Origin: Paenibacillus sedimenti
Lineage (GTDB): Bacteria > Bacillota > Bacilli > Paenibacillales > NBRC-103111
Direction: 5' to 3'
DNA length: 64,000 bases
Assembly (NCBI RefSeq): GCF_014534655.1
Contig: NZ_JACVVD010000002.1
Span: 744,001 to 808,000, forward strand
Under the pieces are notes generated by a model. It worked only from the letters and a program-made list of their open reading frames with translations, was not told the DNA's origin and ran no database searches. Of this stretch, positions 8,993 to 18,467 are shown piece after piece; position 1 is the first letter of the stretch; each line of letters starts with the position of its first letter. The translations under genes and the position numbers were made by a program.

Positions 8993-10129
8993 ATGGATGC
9001 TATTTCTTCATTATCTGAGCTCTTAGCGGAGCAAAAGCCTTCTTCGTTCGTAGAAATTCCAGGAGTACTGGGGCAAACGTTTGGTCAATCCACGATTGCC
9101 GCCACCTTGCCCATGAGCAAGCTGTTCTCCATTTATGAGGTCGATTTGGAAGTGCAGCGCGCGATAATTCCGCGCAATCTTTCGAAATTAATCGATTACG
9201 TGAATTTGTACCTGGAAGATCGCCAACCGATCTACTTCCCGGGCATCATCTTCTCGGCAAGAGGTGCAGGTCACTATGATGAAGAACATCAAGTTCTTCG
9301 TCTGCAACCGATTGAGAAGCTGTACGTTGTCGATGGTCAGCACCGTTTGGCCGCCTTCCAGCGTATTATGGAGACATTGCAAAGCCAGATGGCACGCGCC
9401 AAAGATCGCCGTGAGTACGACAAAATGGAAGAGATTACGGAAAAATTGCGTCGATTGTACGCATTCCCAATTTCGACCATGACTTACTTAGACATTAACG
9501 CCAGACAAGAGCGTCAGTTATTTTCCGACATTAACAAGCTTCCTCGCAAACTTGGCGGAAACTTGGCGGTGCTTCGCGACCAACGAAGATTTTATCATGT
9601 TGCTGCGACCGAGCTTGCTTCCAAAGCTCCGGCCATGCAAACATTGACGGTCGATATGTTCTCAGAACGGGGCAAATCGCCTGAATATTTATTTTCGTAT
9701 CATTTGCTGATCGAAATATTGATTGCGCTGTTTGAAGGCCGCATGAAGTCGGGCGCGCGGAATAACGGTTATCAATATGATGACAAAGAGCTGCAGGATC
9801 ATGTTTCCTTGGCTGGAACATACTTCAACGGCTTGCTTCATTATTTGCCGACGCCTTCGAAAGGCGAGTTGGTTTGGTCCGAAAACATTCAAATTGCCTT
9901 AGCGTTGTTCATTCACGAAGAGTCAACCAAAACCGGCAAATTCAACCGCTATGCGCTGGAGCATGCGCTTAAAATTCTTCCGCACATGAATTGGAACAGC
10001 ATTTATGCGGGTGATGAGAAGGATCGCTTGCCAAGACGGACCCGCATCATGAAAGCGTACCAACACATCAAAAACTTTTATCAAGAGAAGAACGTGTTTC
10101 TCATCAGTGATAAGGAGGATGTGGGCTAA
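8993..10129 (+). CDS. DGQHR-domain (DndB-like) protein, first of a tandem pair
   Basis: The product is 378 residues. It carries the diagnostic motif VVDGQHRLAAFQ (DGQHR at 114-118) and a second conserved block FSDINKLPRK near 178-187, both typical of DndB and DGQHR-domain proteins. DndB proper controls phosphorothioate DNA modification genes and has DNA-linked and ATPase activities. No dndA, C, D or E lies in this window, so the role here is unknown. The ATG at 8993 follows AAAGGGG; a longer frame starts at 8948 without such a site. Its stop codon shares a base with the next start (TAATG). Confidence 0.8.
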   Translation: MDAISSLSELLAEQKPSSFVEIPGVLGQTFGQSTIAATLPMSKLFSIYEVDLEVQRAIIPRNLSKLIDYVNLYLEDRQPIYFPGIIFSARGAGHYDEEHQVLRLQPIEKLYVVDGQHRLAAFQRIMETLQSQMARAKDRREYDKMEEITEKLRRLYAFPISTMTYLDINARQERQLFSDINKLPRKLGGNLAVLRDQRRFYHVAATELASKAPAMQTLTVDMFSERGKSPEYLFSYHLLIEILIALFEGRMKSGARNNGYQYDDKELQDHVSLAGTYFNGLLHYLPTPSKGELVWSENIQIALALFIHEESTKTGKFNRYALEHALKILPHMNWNSIYAGDEKDRLPRRTRIMKAYQHIKNFYQEKNVFLISDKEDVG

Positions 10130-11310
10130 TGGAAGGATTACGCCTCAAGATGACGATCCACCCGTTTTGCGAGAAATTCGGACTCTCGACGGTCGCGCTG
10201 CGTGTACAGGATTTGCTGAATTATACAATGATCGATCCGATGGTTCAGCGCAAACTAAGCAACATGCAAAGACGGAAAATCTCTACCTATCTGCAAGAGC
10301 GCGAATTGGATCATGTATTTTTTGGCCCGGTGACGCTTTCTTTAAGAGAAGTGAATCAGCTGGCTAAGGGCGATAAGGAGTTCCTGCTTAAGCATGGCTC
10401 CAAGCTGAGTATTTTGGATGGGCAGCATCGTATTCTGGCGCTCGGTTATGTGAACGAACAAATGCAGAAGGAAGTCAGACGGTACGAGAAGAAGTTAGCT
10501 ATATTAAAAATTAAGCAGCGGAAGTTTCCTGAGGATGCAGAGCTCAGACAAGAGGTTGAGGAAGCTGAAGGTACCGTCAATCAGCTGGAGAGCAGACGCC
10601 TGGATCTAATGGAAACACAGCTCGCTGTGCAAATCTATATCGGCTTAACGGAAGAAGAAGAGCAGCAGCTATTCGGCGATATTAACTCCAAAGTGCAGCT
10701 TGTTAGTAAAGAGCTTGGACACTCGTTCGACTCGATTGATCCGCTCAATCTGGTTATTCAACAGGTTGTCGATCATAATGTGTACTTGAAAGCTGCCGGT
10801 GTCGAGCGCCGCAGCAATTTGACTTCGTTTAACCGCAACTTCACATGCTTCAGTTGGCTGTATGCGATGGCTACGATGTTGTTTTCAGGCAGAATGCAGC
10901 CTTCTTACGAGCTTCAGCGAAAAATTCGCCACGATCCTTCAACGTACGTGGAAATCTTGCACCAGTTTTTCAATACGGTTCTGCCGCTGATGCCGGAGCA
11001 ACCGGGACTAGCGCAGTATACGTCTGCAAATCGTGTTGTTCAGGAAAGCATTGCGCTTTACGCCAACCGTTTCTTGTTCCCTAATGGCCAATACAACGAA
11101 GAGTGGACGCAGTCCCTGCAAATTCTGGACGGCTTCGATTGGTCGCATGGTAATGAAGAGCTGATCTACGTGTTCGGATCCTTGGATAACGGCAAGATTA
11201 ATCTGATTCATGAGAAGTCCCTGAAAAAGCATGTCAAGCTCGTTCAATTCTTCTTAGAGGGTACGGATGCGGATAGTGCCGGTGAAGAAGAAGTCGCATC
11301 ACCGGCATAA
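10129..11310 (+). CDS. DGQHR-domain (DndB-like) protein, second of a tandem pair
   Basis: This 393-residue paralogue has DGQHR at 97-101 (SILDGQHRILAL) and the second block LFGDINSKVQ at about 181-190. Between them, residues about 112-162 are charged, rich in K, E and R, and look like a coiled coil; the first paralogue has a shorter charged stretch here. The start overlaps the stop of the first gene, so the two are probably translated together and may form a heteromer. A strong terminator follows. Identity as a DGQHR protein is secure; function outside a Dnd cluster is not known. Confidence 0.8.
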   Translation: MEGLRLKMTIHPFCEKFGLSTVALRVQDLLNYTMIDPMVQRKLSNMQRRKISTYLQERELDHVFFGPVTLSLREVNQLAKGDKEFLLKHGSKLSILDGQHRILALGYVNEQMQKEVRRYEKKLAILKIKQRKFPEDAELRQEVEEAEGTVNQLESRRLDLMETQLAVQIYIGLTEEEEQQLFGDINSKVQLVSKELGHSFDSIDPLNLVIQQVVDHNVYLKAAGVERRSNLTSFNRNFTCFSWLYAMATMLFSGRMQPSYELQRKIRHDPSTYVEILHQFFNTVLPLMPEQPGLAQYTSANRVVQESIALYANRFLFPNGQYNEEWTQSLQILDGFDWSHGNEELIYVFGSLDNGKINLIHEKSLKKHVKLVQFFLEGTDADSAGEEEVASPA

Positions 11311-11323
11311 TATAGTGAAATAA

Positions 11324-11373
11324 GAAAAACCTTTCTCTCTCAACGAATCGTTGGGTAGGAGAAAGGTTTTTTT
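11324..11373 (+). terminator. Rho-independent terminator after the DGQHR pair
   Basis: AAAAACCTTTCTC pairs with GAGAAAGGTTTTT, with a small inner hairpin (CAACGAATCGTTG) and a final T run. Confidence 0.9.
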
Positions 11374-11600
11374 GTCGCCAAAAGAAACAGAATATATGTG
11401 TCCCTCTATCCATTCGTCCAAGTTTGGGAAGCGGGATTTGGACCGCAAGGAAGATGAGCATTCAAAGTCGAATAAGAAAAATAGATGGGTCAATTCTTTT
11501 ATTCTTGTAAAAAGTTTCTGATGGACTCAATTTCGCAAAATATATCAAAAATATTCGGTAGAAATGATGTACAGTAGTGGTATCTCCATGGAGGCATTAA

Positions 11601-12472
11601 ATGAATTACATTGCATCGGTAACCAAAGCGATAACCTATATTGAAAACCGTCTGATGGATAAAATCACAGCCGACGAAATTGCGAAATGGGCAGGATATT
11701 CCCCTTATCATTTTCACCGAGTCTTCCAATCCGTCACACGATGCACCGTCTCGGATTACATCAGAAGGCGGAGATTGACTCATGCAGCGTACGATTTGTT
11801 CGATTCTGATCTTAGAATCGTAGAGATCGCAATCAAATATCAATTTGAATCCCAGGAAGCCTTCACCCGCGCCTTTCAAAAAATGTTCTCCATCTCGCCG
11901 GGACGGTTCCGCAAGCAAATAAACATGAAAGACACGATGTTTCGGATGATGGAGATGAAAGCGTTGGATGAAACCGGGATGCGACATCTGCATGACGACG
12001 TAACCCTTGACCCCTTGATGGTCAACAAAGAAAAACTCCATTTGGTTGGTATGGAAATAAAGGGACTTAATTCCCGTGAAATCGGAAAGCTGTGGAACGG
12101 TTTCAGGCAACGAGCTGCGGAAGTCACTAGAAGAAGAGATCCCGAATCAGCCTTTTACGCGTTAATTACGCTAACCGGTGTTGAATGGGAAGTTTCTTAC
12201 ACGGCCTGCGTCGAGGTCACCGAAGAAGGGCAGATTCCTGAAGGGATGGTCTATAAAGTCCTTCCGCAAATACATACGTCGTATTCACGCATCGGGGCTC
12301 GTTGGATAGGTTACCGGATACGTTCTATTACATCTATAACACATGGTTACCGAAATCGGGAAGAATACGCACGAATGACCCCGAATTTGTACGTTACGAT
12401 CATAAATATTTGGGTCCCGCGAATGATGATTCGGAATTTGATATTTATATCCCCGTTGGTCCGGAAACGTGA
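11601..12472 (+). pseudogene. AraC-family regulator with GyrI-like domain, frameshifted
   Basis: The first ~110 residues are an AraC/XylS helix-turn-helix domain (WAGYSPYHFHRVFQ, then a second helix-turn-helix ending SPGRFRK). A GyrI-like effector-binding domain follows. Near base 12275-12282 the reading frame is lost: after VYKVLPQ the original frame gives non-family sequence to 12509. The +2-shifted frame continues the expected ending (VVFTHRGSLD, YIYNTWLPKSG, FDIYIPVGPET) to a TGA at 12470-12472. A single missing base explains this. It is either a recent pseudogene or a sequencing error. No ribosome-slippage site is evident. Confidence 0.75.
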
Positions 12473-12505
12473 CTGGAGCAAAGTTCGAGAAAGGAAGTAT
12501 AGTGG

Positions 12506-13426
12506 ATGATAGGAAACACAAAGGATACGTTTGGCTATGCAGGATGCCGGGAAGTAAGAATAGAGGATAGCTCCGTAGATCTTACATTTCCCATGACAGT
12601 GATGTATCCAGCGGGCAGTCCCGAACAAGTAGAGCGATTGGGGCCCTACCTGTTGGAATTGGCCAGAGATGCAGAACCTATGGGAGGGAGATTTCCACTA
12701 ATTATCATCTCTCACGGTACCGGTGGTTCGCCGCTCGTATACCGGACCCTGGCGCGTCATTTAGCGCGCAACGGTTTTATCGTCGGCATGCCGGAGCATC
12801 CGTACAACAATCGAAATGACAATAGTTTGGAAGGGACCGTACAGAACCTTGCTTACAGACCTAGACACCTTAGTATGGCGATTGACTGGTTTTTCGAAAA
12901 TAAGATATTTACGGATAAATTAAGACTGAATGCCGTGTCAGTCATCGGGCATTCTTTGGGCGGTTACACGGCATTGGCAGCTGCCGGCGGCATGCCGATA
13001 TCGTTTCCTCATGAATCCTCGGATGGAAAGCCGCAGCACATTGAGGTTACACCGGATAACAGAATCAAGACCCTAGTTCTACTGGCGCCGGCGTCGGTCT
13101 GGTTTCGAGCTGAAGGAGCTTTGCGTGCGGTTAACCTTCCCATCTTGATGCTGGATGCAGAGAAAGATCCGTACACTCCCCCTTTTCATGCACAAATCAT
13201 ATTGGGTGGTGTTGCCGATCTGAAGAAGATACAATATAGAACAGTCGAAAACGCCGGACATTTCTCTTTTCTGAGCCCCTTTCCGGAATCAATGAAGACC
13301 CCGGCATTTCTTCCATCGCAAGACCCTCCCGGCTTTGATCGCGAACATTTCCATGAAACGCTTCATGCAGACATTTTGGCTTTTCTAAATACCCATAGCG
13401 ACGGAGGGGAGCCATACCCAAATTAA
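12506..13426 (+). CDS. Alpha/beta hydrolase, dienelactone-hydrolase/PAF-acetylhydrolase-like
   Basis: The 306-residue product has the oxyanion-hole motif SHGTGGSPLVYR near residues 70-81 and the nucleophile elbow GHSLGGY near 150-156. A late acid (LDAEKDPYTPP) and the histidine in ENAGHFSFL complete a Ser-Asp-His triad. It resembles predicted dienelactone hydrolases and platelet-activating-factor acetylhydrolase-like esterases; the substrate is unknown. No signal peptide is visible. The ATG follows AAAGGAAG and lies 33 bases after the restored stop of the broken regulator, which may once have controlled it. Confidence 0.8.
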   Translation: MIGNTKDTFGYAGCREVRIEDSSVDLTFPMTVMYPAGSPEQVERLGPYLLELARDAEPMGGRFPLIIISHGTGGSPLVYRTLARHLARNGFIVGMPEHPYNNRNDNSLEGTVQNLAYRPRHLSMAIDWFFENKIFTDKLRLNAVSVIGHSLGGYTALAAAGGMPISFPHESSDGKPQHIEVTPDNRIKTLVLLAPASVWFRAEGALRAVNLPILMLDAEKDPYTPPFHAQIILGGVADLKKIQYRTVENAGHFSFLSPFPESMKTPAFLPSQDPPGFDREHFHETLHADILAFLNTHSDGGEPYPN

Positions 13427-13490
13427 CAGCAGGAAAGGCAGTTTGGGAAGCGGGAAATAAAGTCAATAGCAAGTCCAACCGATGCGTATA

Positions 13491-13548
13491 AAATGAAGGG
13501 GCTGTCCCTCAGCAGCTAAGATGCTGGAGGGACAACCCCATTTCATTT
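13491..13548. terminator. Bidirectional terminator between hydrolase and glucoamylase genes
   Basis: A long hairpin pairs AAATGAAGGGG plus TGTCCCTCAGCA with TGCTGGAGGGACA plus CCCCATTTCATTT. T runs are usable in both directions, and it lies between two convergent genes. Confidence 0.85.
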
Positions 13549-15512
13549 TATTGATTTTGCAGTTGGTCGACCTCTGCAAGCATCGAAACAGCCAGGATAA
13601 ACATGGCGTGCGACCAGGTTAAAGGCACGACCCATGCGGTCTCGCCGGTGACTTTGTCGATTTGCTCCGGCAGCAGACCCATATCGGTACGATGATCGAC
13701 GGCCCATTGCAGGAGGGCTCTTGCTTCCTCGTATTGGCCGCGGGCAATGCGATAGTGGCTCAGCCATAGAGTCGTCAGAATCCAAGGGTTCCCTCCGATG
13801 TAATGGTCGTTCTCGTAGCGCTTGATACCGCCAACCCCAGGTACAGTCAAGGCTTTCTCGATCGCTTCCGCGGTTTGAACCATCATCGGATCATCAACCG
13901 GGAAGGCGCCGAATGGTACGGATACGCCTAGCAGAGAGATGTCGATGATCGGATCGTGCTCGAGCTGGTATGTCGCGTAGCCCTTCGCATTCGTCGTGAC
14001 CGACGTCGGCACGCCGGCCGCCTGCGCCTCGCGGTACACAGGCTCGGTGACCGCCAGTTTCAGACCGCGGTAGAACGACCCGCGGTCCTCGTTCCAGCAG
14101 AGTTCACGGATGCGCTGCTGAATGCCTTCGGCGGCTATCGACCACGCGGCCGCCTCGGTTTCAAGCCCACGGAGCTGCGCAAACGCTGCGGCTGCGCTTA
14201 AACCTCCGTACACGGCTGCGGCCGAGTACGTGTGCTCCGCCAAGCGCTCCTCCCAGAGGTCGCGGCTTGGCGCCGGCAAACCGGTTTCCTCGTCCAGGTA
14301 GCGGACGAGGAAATCGGCTCCCTTCGCAACGGCGGGCCATACCCGCTCGGCGAAGGCCGGGTCCTGGATGTGGCTGTAATGCTGCCACATCCCCCACAGG
14401 ATCGACGCGCCCTCGTCGATCTGCAGCCCCCATGACGGTGCAAGTCGACCGTCATGGTAGTGCCGTTGCTGCCAGGACCCGTCGGGGTCCTGGGCCGTCA
14501 GCGTCCACTCGTAGAACTGAGTGGACAAGTCGGACAGCCCGACACGGTCGAGGGCTGTCGTAATAAAGGCGGCGTCGCGGCCCCAGCAATACGAATAGCC
14601 GCCGCAGCGGGTGAAGCCTTCGTCGAACTCAGGCGCGGCAACGACGCTGCCGCTTTGTTCGTCGGACATCAGCTTCATTGTGAGCAGCGAGCGCTCGTAG
14701 AGCTCGCGGATGTCGTCGTCATCAGTCTCCGGAGCCGGAACAGCATCGGCAAGAAATTGCCGCCAGTATGCGGACGTCTTCTCATACCAATGCGAAATCG
14801 GCTGGCTTTTCGCCTTTAACAGCACCTCGGCCGCTTCCTGACCCGTGGAGCCGGCTGCAATATACACTGGAACTTCAACCCTCTGCCCCGGCGCTACATC
14901 AACGAACCTCCAGCTCAGCGCGCCATCTGGAGTCATATCGATATCATTACCATTCAGCGCACCTGATTGTGCCGTCTGCCAAGCATGACCTGCTTGATAT
15001 CCAGTGCAAACGTTTGAACTCGAAAGCGAAAAAATATAAGCATGGCGCATGTGCGTCAAAGCATCCAAAGACTCGTCAAATTGTGTTGTGTGATAATAAT
15101 TGGTTTCCATAGAACGGAACGAGGAGAAATAAATGAATTGGAATGAGACAGGCGCTGTACCCCGGTTTATGAAACGGTATTGACGCACATAAATATCCTC
15201 TTGCGGGACTGCGTAATCCAAAGATTCTACAGCAACTGGAAGCTTGGCAGATTCAGCCTGCACACGGAAAATATTCGTGCGTGCCACATATCCGGCTTCG
15301 TGCTTCCAACCAAATTCGGTACTATCGAACCAGCTCGTTTGTTCCGTAACACCATCGATGTACAAGCCTGTGCGGATTTCATCGACATGCTGCGGATAGT
15401 CAATATGAGGCCACCATAAACGGAATAACCGTCCAGTTCGGCCTAAAGAGGCCAGAAATCTGGAATTCCCGGCGATAGCGTCAATCAGGTATGGCTTTTT
15501 GTCTTGATGCAT
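13548..15512 (-). CDS. GH15 glucoamylase/glucodextranase-type glycosidase
   Basis: This 654-residue protein fits bacterial GH15 enzymes: a beta-sandwich N-terminal domain (about 1-260) and an (alpha/alpha)6 catalytic domain. Catalytic-domain motifs include SYCWGRDAAFI, APSRDLWEER with the probable general acid Glu, and RYENDHYIGGNPWIL with the probable base. GH15 enzymes release glucose from the non-reducing ends of maltodextrins or isomaltose chains. There is no signal peptide, so it acts in the cytoplasm on imported oligosaccharides. The ATG at 15512 follows AAGGAG. GC rises sharply in the middle of the gene (about 13980-14760). Confidence 0.9.
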   Translation of the reverse strand: MHQDKKPYLIDAIAGNSRFLASLGRTGRLFRLWWPHIDYPQHVDEIRTGLYIDGVTEQTSWFDSTEFGWKHEAGYVARTNIFRVQAESAKLPVAVESLDYAVPQEDIYVRQYRFINRGTAPVSFQFIYFSSFRSMETNYYHTTQFDESLDALTHMRHAYIFSLSSSNVCTGYQAGHAWQTAQSGALNGNDIDMTPDGALSWRFVDVAPGQRVEVPVYIAAGSTGQEAAEVLLKAKSQPISHWYEKTSAYWRQFLADAVPAPETDDDDIRELYERSLLTMKLMSDEQSGSVVAAPEFDEGFTRCGGYSYCWGRDAAFITTALDRVGLSDLSTQFYEWTLTAQDPDGSWQQRHYHDGRLAPSWGLQIDEGASILWGMWQHYSHIQDPAFAERVWPAVAKGADFLVRYLDEETGLPAPSRDLWEERLAEHTYSAAAVYGGLSAAAAFAQLRGLETEAAAWSIAAEGIQQRIRELCWNEDRGSFYRGLKLAVTEPVYREAQAAGVPTSVTTNAKGYATYQLEHDPIIDISLLGVSVPFGAFPVDDPMMVQTAEAIEKALTVPGVGGIKRYENDHYIGGNPWILTTLWLSHYRIARGQYEEARALLQWAVDHRTDMGLLPEQIDKVTGETAWVVPLTWSHAMFILAVSMLAEVDQLQNQ

Positions 15513-15526
15513 GAGAGGACAACTCC

Positions 15527-16552
15527 TTAACTTTGTATAGAATGAAGAGAGGATTCACGAGCGACCAATCGATGTGGAATGATGATGTGGTGATGGTGAA
15601 TGGATTCTCCCTTAACTGCCCGGATTAATGTTTGTGAGGCTGTATACCCCAGTTGATAAATGCCGATATCGACGGAACTGATCGGCGGGGACGCCAGCTC
15701 TGACATTGAGATGTTGTTAAATCCAACTAAGCTGAGATCGCTCGGCACCTTATAACCAAGTTCGGTCAACCCGCGAAGGACGCCAAAAGCAACGATATCG
15801 TCGATAGCGACAAGCGCAGTCGGACGTTCAGGTAAATTCATAAAAAACGACATCGCCCGGTAACCGCTTTCTTGCAAAAATTCACCTTCCACAATCCATT
15901 CGGATTGGATCACGAGATTTGCTTCCTTCATCGCTTGAACATAACCTTCCATCCGGTCTTTGGAAACGATGAGATTCGGTGGGCCGCTTACAAACCCAAT
16001 TCGTTTATGGCCTTGAGCAATGAGATGACGGGTAGCGTCATAAGCGGCTTGAACGTTGTTGTTATCGACAGAGAGCACTTCCGGAAAGTCCTCACTCCGT
16101 CCTACAAGCACGAAAGGAAACTTCTGTTCTTTGAGAAATCCGATCACAGGATCCGATTTGCGTGAATACAACAAAATAACTCCGTCGACTCTCCGACCCT
16201 TGACGAGCCTGGTCACGGCCTCAACTTCTTCACTCTCCGTAGTGCCTGTGGTCATCATAAGATCATACCCGCTGCGGGTTGATTGCGTAACGACGCCGCG
16301 TATGATCTCCGAGAAGAAGAGATTGAGAAAGAGCTCTTCCGCGGAACGTGGCAGGAGAATCCCTATGGTCTGTGTTGTCTTGGACACAAGGCTTTTGGCC
16401 ATCACATTCGGATGGTAGCCCATCTCCTGCATAATGTCCTTGACCTTGCGAATGGTGGCTGGACTAATGCGCGGGTGCCCGGAAATAACGCGGGAGACGG
16501 TGGACGGCGAAACTCCTGCTTTTTTTGCTACGTCGACTATCGTTACGGACAT
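15527..16552 (-). CDS. LacI-family transcriptional repressor of the maltodextrin cluster
   Basis: This 341-residue regulator starts with the LacI helix-turn-helix (VTIVDVAKKAGVSPSTVSRV) followed by the hinge helix and a periplasmic-binding-protein-like sugar domain. The start at 16552 follows GGAGGA and begins exactly at the family N-terminus; an upstream in-frame start would add 17 unrelated residues. It lies 14 bases upstream of the GH15 gene on the same strand and divergent from malEFG. GCAAACG-type palindromes on both sides suggest it controls itself, the glucoamylase and the transporter. Confidence 0.92.
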   Translation of the reverse strand: MSVTIVDVAKKAGVSPSTVSRVISGHPRISPATIRKVKDIMQEMGYHPNVMAKSLVSKTTQTIGILLPRSAEELFLNLFFSEIIRGVVTQSTRSGYDLMMTTGTTESEEVEAVTRLVKGRRVDGVILLYSRKSDPVIGFLKEQKFPFVLVGRSEDFPEVLSVDNNNVQAAYDATRHLIAQGHKRIGFVSGPPNLIVSKDRMEGYVQAMKEANLVIQSEWIVEGEFLQESGYRAMSFFMNLPERPTALVAIDDIVAFGVLRGLTELGYKVPSDLSLVGFNNISMSELASPPISSVDIGIYQLGYTASQTLIRAVKGESIHHHHIIIPHRLVARESSLHSIQS

Positions 16553-16563
16553 ATGTTTAATCC

Positions 16564-16983
16564 TCCAGTGCAAACGATTGAGCACATTCAGTGATGCATT
16601 CATCCTCTATGTTAGCCTATTTGTGCAGAAAAAGTAAATATGACATTCTAAGAGCTTTAAAAATTAAATCAAGATGAATATATCAATGAGTTTAGTATGT
16701 ATGACAGAAGGGAAACTATGTGCAAATGTGCAAAGATTTCTTAGCATTATAACGAAAAACTTAGATATTCGAGGAAAACTAAAGAAATATGAGTGCTATT
16801 TAGGGAAACTCGCTATATTCGGTTTGTGCAAACGTTTTTACAAAAGATTTGGAGTGGTGTATGATGATGGCAGGAATGAATGAAGCGTTTGCAAAAGTTT
16901 CGGTTGTGCAGATTCGGTTCTTTTTCCACACGAAATGAATTCGAATCCAACGTTTCTACAAATTAGTACAAACGTTTGCACAA
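16564..16983. promoter_or_regulatory. Divergent control region with LacI/CcpA-type operators
   Basis: The 500-base space between lacI and malE holds no credible gene. It contains several copies of the LacI-family core. These are GTGCAAACGATTGAGCAC at 16569-16586 next to the lacI start, TGCAAACGTTTTTA at 16827-16840, AGCGTTTGCAAAAG at 16884-16897, a weaker CAACGTTTCTACA at 16948-16960 and GTACAAACGTTTGCAC at 16967-16982. The last lies about 70 bases before the malE start. Whether the bound protein is the adjacent LacI repressor, CcpA or both cannot be separated by eye. Confidence 0.7.
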
Positions 16984-17052
16984 AAAGATTCTTTGTAATC
17001 GGTATCATGGGATTTAATGTCATTATTTACACATTTGAGAGGGGTATACGAA

Positions 17053-18375
17053 ATGAAATTGAGTAAATCCATGTCTATGTTTGCTGCGGTAACTGTAGTG
17101 GCTATGTCCGTAACCGCATGCTCTTCCGGCTCAAAACCGGCTGAAACAACGAAGCCTGCTGAAACGGCAGCAGCTGGAGATGCAACAGCGGCAACTGCTG
17201 CATCTCCAGCTGCTGGCGGAACAGCAGAACTGAAACCGGAAGCCGGCGCTAAGTTGAAAATCTGGGACAGTAAAGACGAGAGAGCATTTACAGATGAAAT
17301 GATCAAAGAATTCACAGCCAAATATAATGTGCCGGTTGAACTTGAAGAACTTGCACCTCCTAACGTAGTCACTCGTCTTCAAACAGACGGTCCTACAGGC
17401 CTTGCAGCTGACGTTATGATTTTCCCGCATGACCACGTTGGCCGCGCCGTTGCGGGCGAATTGCTTTTACCTAACGATGTGTTTGGCGATGTAACGAAGA
17501 AAGAAAACACAGAGAGCGCAATTCAAGGTATTTCTTATGAAAATGTATTATTTGGATACCCGCGCGCAGCTGAAACATATGCGCTTTACTACAACAAGGA
17601 CCTCGTGAAGGAAGCTCCCAAATCTTTCGATGATGTCATCGCATTCAGCAAAACATTTAACAAAGACGGTAAGTACGGCATTATGTGGGAAACCGGCAAC
17701 TTCTACTTCAACTATCCGTTTATCGCTTCCAGCGGCGGCTACCTGTTCGGTAAGAACGGTACAGACAAAAACGATATCGGTATTAACAATGACGGCGCTG
17801 TAGCCTCAATGAAAGTGTACGCGAGTCTGAAGCAAGTTCTTCCTGTAAAATCTGCTGATATAACAGCTGATATCAAACGCGGTAAGTTTACAGGCGGTGA
17901 AGTTGCTATGGACATTAACGGTCCTTGGGAACTAGCAGGGTACAAAAAGGCGCTAGGCGACAAACTTGGCGTTGCTGATATCCCGACGATCGCCGGCAAA
18001 CCTGCTGTTTCCTTCTCCGGTATTAAAGCTTGGTATGTAAGTTCCTTCACGAAATACCCGAATGCAGCCAAGCTGTTCGCCCGTTTCGCTTCGACGAAAG
18101 ACGCACAACTGAAGCTTAACAAATTGGTTGGATCCGTGCCGACGAATAAAGATGCACAAAACGATCCGCAAATTAAAAATGATCCATATGTATCAGGTTT
18201 CGTAGGCCAGTTCAACCATTCCGTACCAATGCCTTCCATTCCTGAAATGAACAACGTATGGGCACCTGCAGGCGCAGCGCTCACTGAAGTATGGGATAAC
18301 GGCAAAGACCCTAAAACTGTTCTCGACAATGCTGTAACGCAAATCAAAGATTTGAACAACGGAGCAAAAAAATAA
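17053..18375 (+). CDS. malE: Maltodextrin ABC transporter substrate-binding lipoprotein
   Basis: This 440-residue SBP_bac_1-type lipoprotein captures maltose or maltodextrins outside the membrane. A lipoprotein signal ends at the lipobox VTAC with the modified Cys at residue 23. An Ala/Pro/Thr-rich linker of about 35 residues tethers the two-lobed binding domain (LKIWDSKDERAF onward). MalE-like features include MDINGPWEL and AKLFARFASTKDAQ. The ATG follows GAGGGG. The transporter lacks its own ATPase in this window, as usual for systems served by a shared MsmX-type ATPase. Confidence 0.88.
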   Translation: MKLSKSMSMFAAVTVVAMSVTACSSGSKPAETTKPAETAAAGDATAATAASPAAGGTAELKPEAGAKLKIWDSKDERAFTDEMIKEFTAKYNVPVELEELAPPNVVTRLQTDGPTGLAADVMIFPHDHVGRAVAGELLLPNDVFGDVTKKENTESAIQGISYENVLFGYPRAAETYALYYNKDLVKEAPKSFDDVIAFSKTFNKDGKYGIMWETGNFYFNYPFIASSGGYLFGKNGTDKNDIGINNDGAVASMKVYASLKQVLPVKSADITADIKRGKFTGGEVAMDINGPWELAGYKKALGDKLGVADIPTIAGKPAVSFSGIKAWYVSSFTKYPNAAKLFARFASTKDAQLKLNKLVGSVPTNKDAQNDPQIKNDPYVSGFVGQFNHSVPMPSIPEMNNVWAPAGAALTEVWDNGKDPKTVLDNAVTQIKDLNNGAKK

Positions 18376-18401
18376 GATAAGTCTTCTTAGTCTTTCATGA
18401 T

Positions 18402-18442
18402 GTTCACCCGCTGATCAACCTGGCGGGTGAACCTTAATTTTT
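18402..18442 (+). terminator. Hairpin between malE and malF (partial terminator or mRNA stabiliser)
   Basis: GTTCACCCGC pairs perfectly with GCGGGTGAAC and is followed by CTTAATTTTTT. Such hairpins usually give more binding protein than permease. Confidence 0.85.
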
Positions 18443-18467
18443 TGCGGAAAGGAGATGGAGTCGGCCA

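Noticed and set aside
8993..11310. A complete Dnd phosphorothioation system around the DGQHR genes
   Set aside because: I looked for dndA, C, D and E or a cysteine desulfurase in the neighbouring genes and saw none; flanks are an aminotransferase and an AraC regulator.
16674..16883. 69-codon plus-strand frame in the lacI-malE divergent region
   Set aside because: No ribosome site, and it overlaps the operator cluster.
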